64,000 nucleotides of DNA from Sesamum alatum. Lineage: Eukaryota > Streptophyta > Magnoliopsida > Lamiales > Pedaliaceae. Where the stretch lies: assembly GCA_034509735.1 (NCBI GenBank), contig JACGWO010000003.1:42454873-42518872 (forward strand). Direction: 5' to 3'. Positions 9,893 through 19,297 of this stretch are shown in pieces. A model generated the notes under the pieces. The model was not told the DNA's origin, did not search any database, and saw nothing but the letters and a program-made list of their open reading frames with translations. Every line of letters begins with the position of its first letter. Positions within the stretch are counted from its first letter, which is position 1. The position numbers and the translations under genes were made by a program.

Positions 9893-11602
9893 ATTTCCCA
9901 CCTCGAGGAGGTGGATGTGGCTGCGGCTGTGACCGCGGCCGTGGCTCACCGGCCATACCGCCGGCCGGTGTTGCTTCCTAGGATGGGGAAGTAGCGTTCC
10001 GACCACCACCACCGGCAGAGAAGGCACCCGCACCATCTGCGCCGGATCAACAGCCCGGTGCGTCTATCGTTGCACCCGTCGAGGAGGGTGGCGGACCATC
10101 CACTACCGCACCGGCGGTCGATCCGGCCTGTCCATGGGCTGCCCCACCACCACCACCCCCATTGGCCCCACCACTCCCACCACCATCCGCGCGTCAGTAC
10201 ATCACACTCGCCGATGGGAGGTATATTTATACTTTTAAATTTTTTTTGTAATTTAAATTAATATTTTTATGTCATACTAATTATTTTATAATTTCAGTTC
10301 TGATCGGAAGATTCCACGAGCGCATGTACGCGGTCGTGCGAGGACACTATCCCCATCCTTGGGGCAGTTTGCGCAAGGTGCCGCCAGAGCACCAGCATTT
10401 TTGGTTTGAGAGTTTGAAGGTAACAACAATTAATTTTTGTTTTTAAATATTTTAACAATCTAAGTTATGATATATATATATATATATTTTTTTTAATACA
10501 GATGACGTACTGGTGGGATGCCGACGACGAGTCGATGTTCAAGATCTTCCACGTTTGGGTGGGGAAGTTCCTCAGGAAGAAGTTCGTTCTCGCCAGACAG
10601 TCCCTACATAAGCCTCTATGGCTGGCGAACGAGGTGTGGCGGCAGCTCCTCCTGTACTGGGAGTCCCCGGAGTTCAACCAGGAGTGCGAGAAGAACAAGG
10701 CGAACCGGAACGCCAACCCAGCCGCATCCGCTGGGGATCTGTCTCCATCGGTATGCACAAGAGAAAATTGATAAGATATTTAATGTTATTTCAATTATTT
10801 ATTACTATTAAATTAAAATGGTAATAATTGTTTCCCATTTCTTTTTACAGAAGGAGCAGCTCGGCCGGCTAGTGAAGCAGATGGAGTTATTCTCCAAATG
10901 CTACAAGAAGAAGGCCGACAGTGGCTGGAGCGGGCCGAGGGCAGCGGAGATGGAGGTAAGTTGTACTTAATACATTCTAGTTTATTTTTTTAAATGTTTG
11001 AAATTTTTTTAATTTATTCTAATTATTTTTGCAGGAGCTGTTCCAAAAGATGATGGAGGATCATCAGTCTCAGGCCCCGTGCAATCCTGGGGATCCTGCT
11101 TCCGGATCAGAGGGCTCGGTGGCGCAAACCGAGTAGCAGATGTGGCTGGCTTGCGTCGGGGGCAAGAACAAGGGCCGAATATTTGGTCTTGGTTTTGAGG
11201 CCCTGGGTCTCATCCAGACCGTTACCTCGCCATCACCACCGCCACCGCCCACGCCAGAGCCAGCGCCTTCGTCAAACATGGAGGGTCGGATGTTGCGCCT
11301 CGAGGAGATGATGATGGACCTGATGGGCATGATGAAGGCCATGCAGATCAGTCACTCTGGCGCCAGCCCATCAGGTCCATCATCATCTCCTCGAGGCGCA
11401 ACATCCGACCCTCCATGTTTGACGAAGGCGCTGGCTCTGGCGTGGGCGGTGGCGGTGGTGATGGCGAGGTAACGGTCTGGATGAGACCCAGTGCCTCAAA
11501 ACCAAGACCAAATACTCGGCCCTTGTTCTTGCCCTCGATCCTAGAGACCCCACCCTTCCAGACATTGACGAGATAGACGAGGCCGATGGGGACGAGGAGT
11601 AG
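9893..11602 (+). pseudogene. TNPA-like Transposase_24 (Ptta/En/Spm) gene, damaged, with inverted duplication
   Basis: Five exons by splice signals and comparison: 9,893-10,220 (Pro/Arg/Gly-rich), 10,298-10,419, 10,502-about 10,774 (MTYWWDADDESMFKIFHVWV), 10,851-10,955 (LVKQMELFSKCYKKKAD) and 11,035-11,602 (ELFQKMMEDHQSQ). The core matches the plant Ptta/En/Spm Transposase_24 family, and proteins in this position are thought to bind the subterminal motifs. Damage: the start region is shifted relative to element 4; TAG replaces CAG at 9,979-9,981 and 11,134-11,136; the third intron donor reads TTGATAAG where element 2 has TTGGTAAG. A 172-bp inverted duplication interrupts the last exon (11,157-11,537). 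The ancestral end (LPDIDEIDEADGDEE, stop) is still visible at 11,550-11,602. Confidence 0.8.
11157..11537. repeat. 172-bp near-perfect inverted duplication with 37-nt loop
   Basis: The left arm 11,157-11,328 and right arm 11,366-11,537 are reverse complements with three mismatches by eye (about 98% identity), separated by 37 nt. The left arm is the ordinary coding sequence of the TNPA-like last exon; the right arm is an inverted copy inserted before the conserved RDPTLPDIDE tail. Elements 2 and 4 have the single-copy arrangement. A transcript would fold into a long hairpin. Confidence 0.95.
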
Positions 11603-11789
11603 ATTATGTATTTTTTTTTATTTTTTTGTAATTAAATCGGATAATATTCGTATTTGACATAATTTTTATTTCTAAATTATGCATTTTTTCATATTTATAT
11701 ATTAATTATAAAATCAAAATATTATTAATAATTTAATTTATATTTAAATGATAATAATTATTACTATAAAAAAATTAATAATTCATTTG

Positions 11790-12470
11790 TTAGGAACAGT
11801 ACTTTAGACGGCGTTTCAACGCCAAATACCGTTCCAAAATTTGACTGTTTTAAAAAACTTACCCTCCGATGAAATAACCATTCCAAAAATAGAAGACAAC
11901 CGTTCCTAAAGATGGGACGTACCGTGCCTACATGTATTCCAAAATCAATTCTTTCGTGGTTAGACTTTCGTTCTAAAGAAAATACCAAAAATCGGTCCAA
12001 AGTGGTATTCCAAAGTTGGAGTGCTAAAACCGTTCCTAAGAGGCGCGACAAAATATATTCCAGTTACCGATCCTAATCTATACAACTTACCGTTCCTATA
12101 TGTATTCCTAATACCATGCTAAATTGTATCCACAACATAAGGTGACAATTCCAAAATGTGTTCTAACTACCGTTCCTAATTGTGCGATTTAATTTCGATG
12201 CTACCGTTCCTAAAGTTTATAAGGTGTTTTAAATACAAAAAATATAAATTCATACGTACAAAGGTAATTAGGAACGGTATCCCGAAAATATGCCAAAAAC
12301 CATTCCCAAATAGGAATGGTGGCTTCGTTACCGTTCCTAATTGTTAGGATCGCCTCTTATTGCCGCGGATTGCCTCCCGTTCCTCAACCGTTCCTAATTG
12401 CAGTCCAAAAGGATACAGTGAACTATTTACCGTTCTAAAAATTAAAAAAATCGTTCCTGTTATCGTTTAC
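11790..12470. promoter_or_regulatory. 3' subterminal GGAACGGT/ACCGTTCC array of CACTA element 1
   Basis: Dense ACCGTTCC, ACCATTCC and GGAACGGT motifs up to the terminal inverted repeat, mirroring the 5' array. Presumed binding sites for the TNPA-like protein during end synapsis. Confidence 0.7.
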
Positions 12471-12825
12471 ATCCCGTATTTTTTTGTAGTGCTAACTTAT
12501 TGTAACTGAATGTATTATGATATTTAACTTTATATAACACTAATTAAAAAGTAATTCTAACTAGTCAAATAATAACCATTTAATTGAATAATCAATGTAT
12601 TTTTGTAGCTTTAAAATCTAATTAAGCACTTAATAAAGACCAACTAAATAACTGATAATACTTTATACTACTACTTTTGACCAAGTAAAAAATAGTTATA
12701 CTTTAGTTTTACATTATCATTCATAAAAAAATACTTACCGGACATAAAATGCAATTTATTTACAATACATACAAACTGATAACAAGAAAAAAAATAACAA
12801 AAGGAGTATTGAAATTGCACAAAAT

Positions 12826-13970
12826 TAATAAATTATGGATATTTGATTGTCAGCCCGGGAACTACAATCCTTAAAATGTCACACCCTAATATACAAATAT
12901 AAACTGCAATTTAGTCATGACTAAGGAGCTGATTGGCGGTCTTGCTCAACAAAATCTCAATCTAAAAAGCCTTAATTTTATCCACTTCAACCACTTTTGA
13001 CTAGCTAGAGAAATCCGACGATGAAAGTCGTAGAATTATACAAAACTAGTAAATTATGGCTCCGTTTGATTTGTGTGATTATGCATGATAAAAATACTTA
13101 TCATACCTAATCACACGTTTGGTTAGTATTATTAAAATCCGGTATTAATATCGGGCCCGGTCTAATTTATCAGAATTTATGGGATAATGGATACCACCTA
13201 TGAGGTGGGATACACAATCCCACAAATTATGATAAACCAGTATTAAAAGTTTTATTCCTCATTTACCTTCCGCTCCTCTCCCTCTCTCCCCCCTCCCCTC
13301 TTTTTTCTCTCCATCTATTTCTTCTCATCATGAACAACAACTAGACTTTTGACTTTTTTTCTAATTTTGTATTTTTTGTTATTTGAGATATCACATGCAT
13401 GATTAAAAAAATATATTTTGAATTATAATAATTAAATAAAAAATAGAATATAAAATATTACTTCTTATTTTTTTGACTTTTGAAAAATATTTGAGTTTTA
13501 ATAAATTACTAAATTGAATGCGTATCTTGAACTTCTATGTCATATCAATATAGAAAAATAAAGGAAATATTCCATAAATTGATTTTATTTGAAGCAATTG
13601 TATTTCAATAAATAATTTATATTTTTTTTGTGATTATGCACAAGCTATAATATAAAATATAAATAACTTAAAAGATGATACACTTAATAGCCTTTTGTAT
13701 TTAATTATATTTTATAATACCTTCAACCAAACACTATACTATATTATCACATGGGACATCCCACATACAATACCTCAAATCAAACAACATTAAATGTAAG
13801 ATGAGATTAACTATCATTCAATTTCATATCCCACCCAATCCCATTATGCCTAATCCTATCACACGAACCAAACGAGTCCTATGTGTATTTAATTGTCCCT
13901 CCTGTAACCACAACTCTTAAAATGACACATATCCTAACGTACAAGGCAATAAGTACAATTTAGTCTTATA
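12826..13970. repeat. Tandem duplication, second copy split by a MITE
   Basis: The phrase ACAAAATTAATAAATTATGG, followed by GATTGTC...TTAAAATGTCACA and GCAATTTAGTCATG (12,826-12,925), is repeated about 213 bp later, starting ACAAAACTAGTAAATTAT at 13,039. That second copy breaks exactly at the MITE and resumes at 13,880 with TATGTGTATTTAATTGTC...TTAAAATGACACA and ACAATTTAGTCTT. The unduplicated copy therefore shows the empty site. No coding content. Confidence 0.65.
13058..13879. mobile_element. MITE with GGCTCCGTTTG ends, 3-bp TSD TAT
   Basis: About 820 bp. The left end GGCTCCGTTTGATTTGTGTG is matched by the inverse of the right end CACACGAACCAAACGAGTCC. It is flanked by TAT on both sides, and the neighbouring copy of the host tandem repeat confirms the insertion point. 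3-bp target duplications and GGxxxxGTTTG ends are typical of PIF/Harbinger-related MITEs. There is no transposase inside, only AT-rich DNA. Confidence 0.7.
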
Positions 13971-13979
13971 TTTATTGTA

Positions 13980-15292
13980 GTGTACATAATTGCGATATGA
14001 CAACCCTTGAAACGACAATGATCTTATCACAAAATTTAGGAGGTTTGCATCGATGTTTGCAACGAAAATGATAACCATTGCAAAGTTGTCATGTCTAGGT
14101 GCTCTGGCCTCATTTACTTCTTTGATTATAATTAAATTATGATTGATTAAAATGTGATTAAGCTAGTAATAATAAAATGAATAATTGCTTAGTTATTTCT
14201 TTACTTGTATTCTAACACTACACGGTAAACCATGATTGAGGTAGATTTGTTGTTGACTTTTAACTCTAGTAATTGTGTTTATATATTGAATTGACTTATT
14301 TGCTCTTAATATAAAAATATTGATGTGACATGAATGATTGTACTTGGTTGCCTTATGTAGAAGAAGCCATTGTCTTCTAACCGCAACTCAGAGCTTTCAA
14401 GCACCAGTACACAACAAATACTAACCTCCTGCAACGAATAGTTAGATTCCTACGACTTCGACGTCTCAAAATCGCAACTCCGACAAGTGTAGATATGCAA
14501 CACAATATTCAACGTACTATGCAAATACATACTAAAAAAATAAGGAACGCAAACCATACAAGTTATTTACTCAATATTACCGTCGACATACTAGCAAAAT
14601 GTTGTAATTTTTCCCTTGGAAGATATAAACAGAAGAGGGCAAGAGAGTTATGGAGATTCGGTAGAATAACATGGATGTAGCAGAAGAATGAAAAAAAAAA
14701 ATTAGGAAGGACCATTTCTCAAAATAAAAGGCTGACAAAATGTCAATTCATGCAATGAGTATATATAATTGAAAACTAAGAGTTAGTCAAGATGTGGTGG
14801 ACCATATGAATTCCATAATACAATTTTGAAAATATTGATTGATATCACAACAAAATCAAGAATTGTGCCGGGCTTTACACATTAATTATGGGCTGGTCCA
14901 TTTTGAAGTAAACACAATATTAATGATGATTGGACTGGATATCAATACTAATCCATTGAAGTAAAGGAGGCCTGACGTATATATTGGCTAATGGATGTAT
15001 CACAGTCCAATGCTCGTCCGTTGCAATGGTGGTCACAAAGAGTGTGTCTCTAACGACTATTTTCCTTCTGTTGCTAATTTGTAGCAACCATCAACACAAA
15101 TGTAACATGCATATTCCTGATTGTCGTAGGGGCCTGCGAATACCGTCGCAAATATAATGAATATTTTTTTGGTTGTGGTAAGTGTTATAATATAAGTCAA
15201 ATATTTATTCATTTTTGTATTCCTACTCTATATTTCACTACAAAAACTCTCTCTCTATATATAAATTAGTAATCTTTTTTATGAGGCCGTAC
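13980..15292. other. Intergenic AT-rich DNA, no gene seen
   Basis: No convincing coding frame. The part at 14,990-15,180 (CCGTTGCAATGG..., TCTGTTGCTAATTTGTAGCAACC) looks like a worn non-autonomous transposon fragment. A T/A-rich stretch with short TATA runs leads into the next MITE. Confidence 0.4.
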
Positions 15293-15295
15293 TTA

Positions 15296-15565
15296 GAGGG
15301 TGTTTGGCTAAGCTTATAAGTTTATCAAAATATCTTATAATATGTTGGGAGCTTATAATTAAGCTCCACAAAATTATTTGGCAAAATTTTTGTTAAAGAG
15401 CTTACAAGATCTCAAAAAAAAAAATAAAAAAAATTGGATCTTATAAACTCTTTAAAAAAAAGTTAGCATTTCTAACTTTTTTCAAAACATCTTATAAGTC
15501 CTATAAAATTAATAAGTTATATGACAAAAATACCCTTGTTTACCACACAACACACTCTCTACATA

Positions 15566-15618
<53 letters not shown>

Positions 15619-16310
15619 AACGTTTCTCTCTCCACACCCATGCACAAATAAATACTCTCTCTCTAGGATTTTAAAATTCTTTATTGTTATTAATTTTTTT
15701 TAAATTTAAAAAAGAGAAAATACTTCATTATTAAATAATAAATTATTATAGCTAAAAAAAAGATTACTATGATATTATATTTACTGAAAAAATCTAAATT
15801 CAAGATATTATAAGTTATACAATTAGAAATAGTTATTGCATCAAGAGAGAAAACATATACATATCTATATTAATACCCGACTAGCATGAATATACATATA
15901 TATTATTTTTATTCAAAATTTAGGTCATAATCTGCCATTATTTTTATTTTTATAAAAAAAAATTATCTAATAAATTTTTATTTGAAGTTAAACTAATGTG
16001 TACTATTTACGAAATTAGATTAAAAATATTTTAAAACAAAATGTGTCAAAAAAATAATTATTTATTTGATTCTAAATTAATAGTATCATGTCCTTTTTAC
16101 TCATTTTCCAATAAAAAGACCTTATTATGCCAAACACCCTCACATCTTATAAGATGTGAAAACATCTTATAAGCATTTAACATCTTATTTTACCCAAACA
16201 CTTTAGGAGCTCATTTTAAAATAAGATCCAACATCTTATAAGTTCTTAAAACATTTTATAAGATGTAGGAGCTTATAAGATGTTTTAAAAAAACTTAGCC
16301 AAACACCCTC
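15296..16310. mobile_element. PIF/Harbinger-like MITE, TSD TTA
   Basis: 1,015 bp with inverted ends GAGGGTGTTTGGCTAAG and the inverse of CTTAGCCAAACACCCTC, and a perfect TTA target duplication (15,293-15,295 and 16,311-16,313). It is filled with CTTATAAG/ATCTTATAAG repeats, a CT/CA microsatellite (15,569-15,620) and AT-rich DNA. The subterminal TTATAAGATGT phrases recur at both ends. A truncated relative lies at 40,560-41,110. Confidence 0.8.
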
Positions 16311-16443
16311 TTAATACGTTGTATCTGAATGGTGGATTTAAAACAACATCATGTATGAAGTGAATTAGTTGGTGTATCGTTAAGGCAAGTTCAGTAGGAT
16401 GTATTTCTTATATTAAGCTGTAGCGTGAATATTTTTAAATTTT

Positions 16444-16874
16444 AGGGTAAATTATATCTATTTTCACTGAGTTTTGACATAATTATAAATACTCACTCGT
16501 TGTTTGAAAAATTACAAATAGCCCCTAAGTTTGTAATTTTTAACCAAAGGCTTGAAATTGACCGTTTTGCCCTTAAATTTTTTATTAAAATTATAGAAAA
16601 ATCGGCCAAGGCAAAATGCATTATTTACTCCTCTGTGTAAAAAACTTAAGAAACATTTCCCTGCACATTGTAGTCCAAAATTTTTTTAAGAATTAAAATA
16701 AAAAATAATTCAGTGCATAAGGGCATTTTCGGCAGTTTACCCATAGAAATTGATGGAAATTGGTTATTTGTTACACGGTCACAAACTTAAGGGGAGGTAT
16801 TTGTAATTTTTCAAACAATGAGGGGGTATTTGTAATTATGCCAAACCTCATGGGAGGTAGATGTAACTTACCCT
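16444..16874. mobile_element. MITE with AGGGTAAATTA termini
   Basis: 431 bp. The left half reads AGGGTAAATTATATCTATTT then ATAATTATAAATACTCACTC; the right half is its inverse (ATTTGTAATTATGCCAAACC ... GTAACTTACCCT). The inverted arms are well over 60 bp. Non-coding. Further worn copies of this phrase set follow at about 16,905-17,060. Confidence 0.65.
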
Positions 16875-17656
16875 AATTTTTATATTCTTGAAATGAGAAA
16901 AATCCAAGCAACCTCTCCTGGGATATTGTAAATTAGCAAATTACCCCCTACGAAAAATAAAATAGGAATTTATTTTCCTGTGTTATTAAAATGAATCAAT
17001 TTAACTTGTATTTTTTAAAATAGAGCAATTTACCTCATTGTCTAAAGGGACCCAAACTAATCAATTTTGATAGTTATTGGAGTTAATAAAAAATGGTCAT
17101 AGTTGTAGGACCAAAAGACATACTTACCGAACTTAAAAAATATTTTTCCCTTTATTTTAATTAACTTTATATATACATGCATGTTACTTGCATCAAATCC
17201 ATGCTGAGCAAGATGTCCCCGGCCGGTGTGCCGGAGTTTCAGGTCTTAAACTATGAAAACATAGGTTTTCTGTTTCTTGATAATTTTCTGCGAAACATTA
17301 CCTACTTGTCTTTGCCTTTTCACGAGTAAAATTTTCCAGATTCATAGTTCATTACAAATATGAACTTTTATGGAATTTCCAAGTTCATAATTCATCTACA
17401 AGTAACATCGGTTGGTAGCTAATATTCTAAGAACAAATCATAACAATGGCTGATAGCCAAAGAACAAAAACAGGAATCCTGGAATTACAGAAACACTGTC
17501 ACAGTGACAATGTTAATCTCAGTATAAGAAGAAACAATAACTCCCAGGCAAAAAAGGATGAAAAATGGATTGAAGGAAAAGAAAAAAAAAAAGAAAAACT
17601 AAATACGGAAATCTTGAAAACGTCAAGTTCCCAAACTACAAATAGAGATTAAGAAT
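16875..17656. other. Downstream flank of the second C2 gene
   Basis: Repeat-derived DNA (ATTGTAAATTAGCAAATTACCCCC near 16,925) followed by A-rich sequence. No supported gene. The 3' untranslated region and polyadenylation signals of the C2 gene at 17,657 should lie here but cannot be placed with confidence. Confidence 0.3.
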
Positions 17657-19297
17657 TCAAATATAAAACCCGCGCATGTTTTCCTCAGGAAGGGTCATGA
17701 AGTGAACATTTTGTTTGCTTACATTTCTGCTCTTCGTCTTCTTCTTCTTCAGGTTCTTCGACCCGCAAAAAAAGCTGCACTCAAATCCATAAGCATTGCC
17801 GAAACACGACATAAGCCCAGTTTTCTTGTCGGTTCGCCTTGGCCGACTAGGCACCAGTTTCTTTTCAGTTGTCAATGGGATTTGATCCTCTGGCGGGGGC
17901 GCTGGCCATTCCGGGATTTTTGGTTTCTGCACATTGTCTTCGCTTTTATCGCCTGCTTCCGTCCACTCATCGAAAATTGAGCTCCCGTAGTCATTCCATT
18001 CCGTGACATAGAACCCCTTTTTCAGTTCTGCAGCCACCTCTGATGGTAAAGGCTGCATGACTGAGAACATTGAGCTAGAAGGGGTTGCAAGAGCGTTTTG
18101 GAGCTCAGATTCGGGCCTGATTGTTGTTCTGCTTTCCGGGGTTGCACAGATGTTCTCGTTCTTGGATGTGATCTTCAGTCCTGGAATCTTCTCCTTGTAT
18201 TCCTCCCTGACAGGGCCCTTTACTTGAACTTGATCTTCTGCATCCATATAATTCTTTCTCATTGAGAGAGGGCTCATTTCAAAGCCTGGAATGCTGTCAC
18301 CGTTTCTAATTGAGAAAGGGCTCATTCCAGCACCTGCACCGGTGTTCTCATCTCTAATTGAGAAAGGGCTCAATCCAGCTCCTGGAACATTGTTATCATT
18401 TTTTATTGAGAAAGGGCTCATTTCTGCGCCTAGAACGCTGTTATCATTTCTTATTGAGAAAGGGCTCATTCCAGCACCCGGAACAATGTTCTCATTTCTT
18501 ATTGAGAAAGGGCTCATTTCAGTGCCTGCAACGCTGTTATCATTTCTTAATGAGAAGGGGCTCATTTCAGCGCCTGGAATGCTGTTATCATGTCTTATTG
18601 AGAACGGGCTCATCCTAGCGCCTGGAACACTGTTATCATTTCTTATTGAGAAAGGGCTCCTTCCAGCGCCCGGAACGGTATTCTCATTTCTTATCAAGAA
18701 AGGACTCATTCCAGCGCCTGGAACGGTGTTCTCATTTCTTATCAAGAAAGGACTCATTCCAGCGCCTGGAATGCTGCTCAATGGGCTCATTCCGATGCCT
18801 GCAACGTTCTCATTTCTTATCGAGAAAGGGCTCATTCCCGCACCTGGAATGCTGCTCAACGGGCTCATTTCAGCACCTGGAACGGTGTTGTCAATGAGCT
18901 GAACGCCAACATGCAGAGTCCCCTGCAAGTGGCCCGACGGTCGGCAAATCTGAAGGGCAACACGCCGGAAGGCTGGGTTTTTCTTCAGAGGCGGGGATAG
19001 ATGGTTGACGAGAAGGCGAGTTGTGCCGATGGGTAGGTCACGCAACCAAGCAAGGTTGTAGATCTCGATTGTCACCGCCGACGATTCTTGCTTGAGGAAC
19101 TTCTCATCGACATGGAAAACTACCTTGTAGTTCCATGTCGGGTTGGTGTGGCCTTGGTGGTCGATCCTCGTGGTCAACTTATGGTCGGGATGCACGTAGG
19201 CGACCGCAAACGTGCGCAGCATTTTGGAGACGGGCGGAAGGTCTTGGGCGGAAATGATGTTGATCTCCAAGAGCCTGAAAGGGGCTTGAAGCGCCAT
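17657..19297 (-). CDS. C2-domain protein with 14-unit MSPFSIRN peptide repeat
   Basis: Intact single-exon frame of 546 residues from MALQAPFRLL. Residues 7-135 form a C2 domain closely resembling the gene at 43-1,266 (NIISAQDLPPVSKMLRTFAV, GHTNPTWNYKVVFHVDEKFL, AVTIEIYNLAWLRDLPIGTT), so the two are paralogues on the same strand. As there, the canonical aspartates of the first calcium loop are missing. Residues 140-349 are 14 tandem units of 11-16 residues, consensus PGAGMSPFSIRNENSV, each with a Ser-Pro dipeptide. After an acidic linker the C-terminus has GLMSCFGNAYGFECSFFCG and a Lys-rich tail (LKKKKTKSRN). Likely a membrane- or protein-binding host protein; precise function unknown. The repeat is absent from the paralogue. 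Confidence 0.9.
   Translation of the reverse strand: MALQAPFRLLEINIISAQDLPPVSKMLRTFAVAYVHPDHKLTTRIDHQGHTNPTWNYKVVFHVDEKFLKQESSAVTIEIYNLAWLRDLPIGTTRLLVNHLSPPLKKNPAFRRVALQICRPSGHLQGTLHVGVQLIDNTVPGAEMSPLSSIPGAGMSPFSIRNENVAGIGMSPLSSIPGAGMSPFLIRNENTVPGAGMSPFLIRNENTVPGAGRSPFSIRNDNSVPGARMSPFSIRHDNSIPGAEMSPFSLRNDNSVAGTEMSPFSIRNENIVPGAGMSPFSIRNDNSVLGAEMSPFSIKNDNNVPGAGLSPFSIRDENTGAGAGMSPFSIRNGDSIPGFEMSPLSMRKNYMDAEDQVQVKGPVREEYKEKIPGLKITSKNENICATPESRTTIRPESELQNALATPSSSMFSVMQPLPSEVAAELKKGFYVTEWNDYGSSIFDEWTEAGDKSEDNVQKPKIPEWPAPPPEDQIPLTTEKKLVPSRPRRTDKKTGLMSCFGNAYGFECSFFCGSKNLKKKKTKSRNVSKQNVHFMTLPEENMRGFYI
18251..18880 (-). repeat. In-frame 48-bp minisatellite in the C2 gene
   Basis: 14 repeat units, ten of them exactly 16 codons long, with shorter 11-15-codon units at the N-terminal end. 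Unit lengths are all multiples of three, so the frame is kept. Differences between units are mostly single-codon (G/E/R before MSP, NEN/NDN), which points to repeated unequal exchange or slippage followed by divergence. Confidence 0.95.

Larger units (their letters stand above)
2457..12491 (+). mobile_element. CACTA (En/Spm) DNA transposon, element 1, full length
   Basis: 10,035 bp. It begins CACTACAAAAAATACAG and ends ATTTTTTTGTAGTG, the inverse CACTACAAAAAAAT. A 3-bp target duplication CTA flanks it exactly (2,454-2,456 and 12,492-12,494), as expected for CACTA transposition. Subterminal zones 2,460-3,080 and 11,790-12,470 are crowded with GGAACGGT/ACCGTTCC motifs, the expected type of TNPA-binding array, and a further cluster lies at 7,190-8,570. 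It carries a tnp2/TNPD-type gene (3,368-7,082) and a TNPA-like Transposase_24 gene (9,893-11,602), both with stop codons or splice-site damage, so it is probably non-autonomous now. Confidence 0.95.

Noticed and set aside
2457..12491. Reading element 1 as two adjacent transposons because of its internal motif cluster
   Set aside because: There are no internal CACTA ends, a single CTA target duplication spans the whole, and elements 2 and 4 have the same two-gene arrangement.
17446..17652. Lys-rich 68-codon frame next to the second C2 gene
   Set aside because: A-rich low complexity in the likely 3' flank of that gene; no homology seen.
18251..18880. Regular 48-bp repeats resembling a CRISPR array
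   Set aside because: The units are contiguous coding repeats without unique spacers, in a eukaryotic gene.
18291..18902. 203-codon plus-strand frame across the C2 gene repeat
   Set aside because: It is the antisense shadow of a codon-length-preserving repeat: units in multiples of three keep all frames open. It has no domain, and the minus-strand frame encodes the C2 protein.
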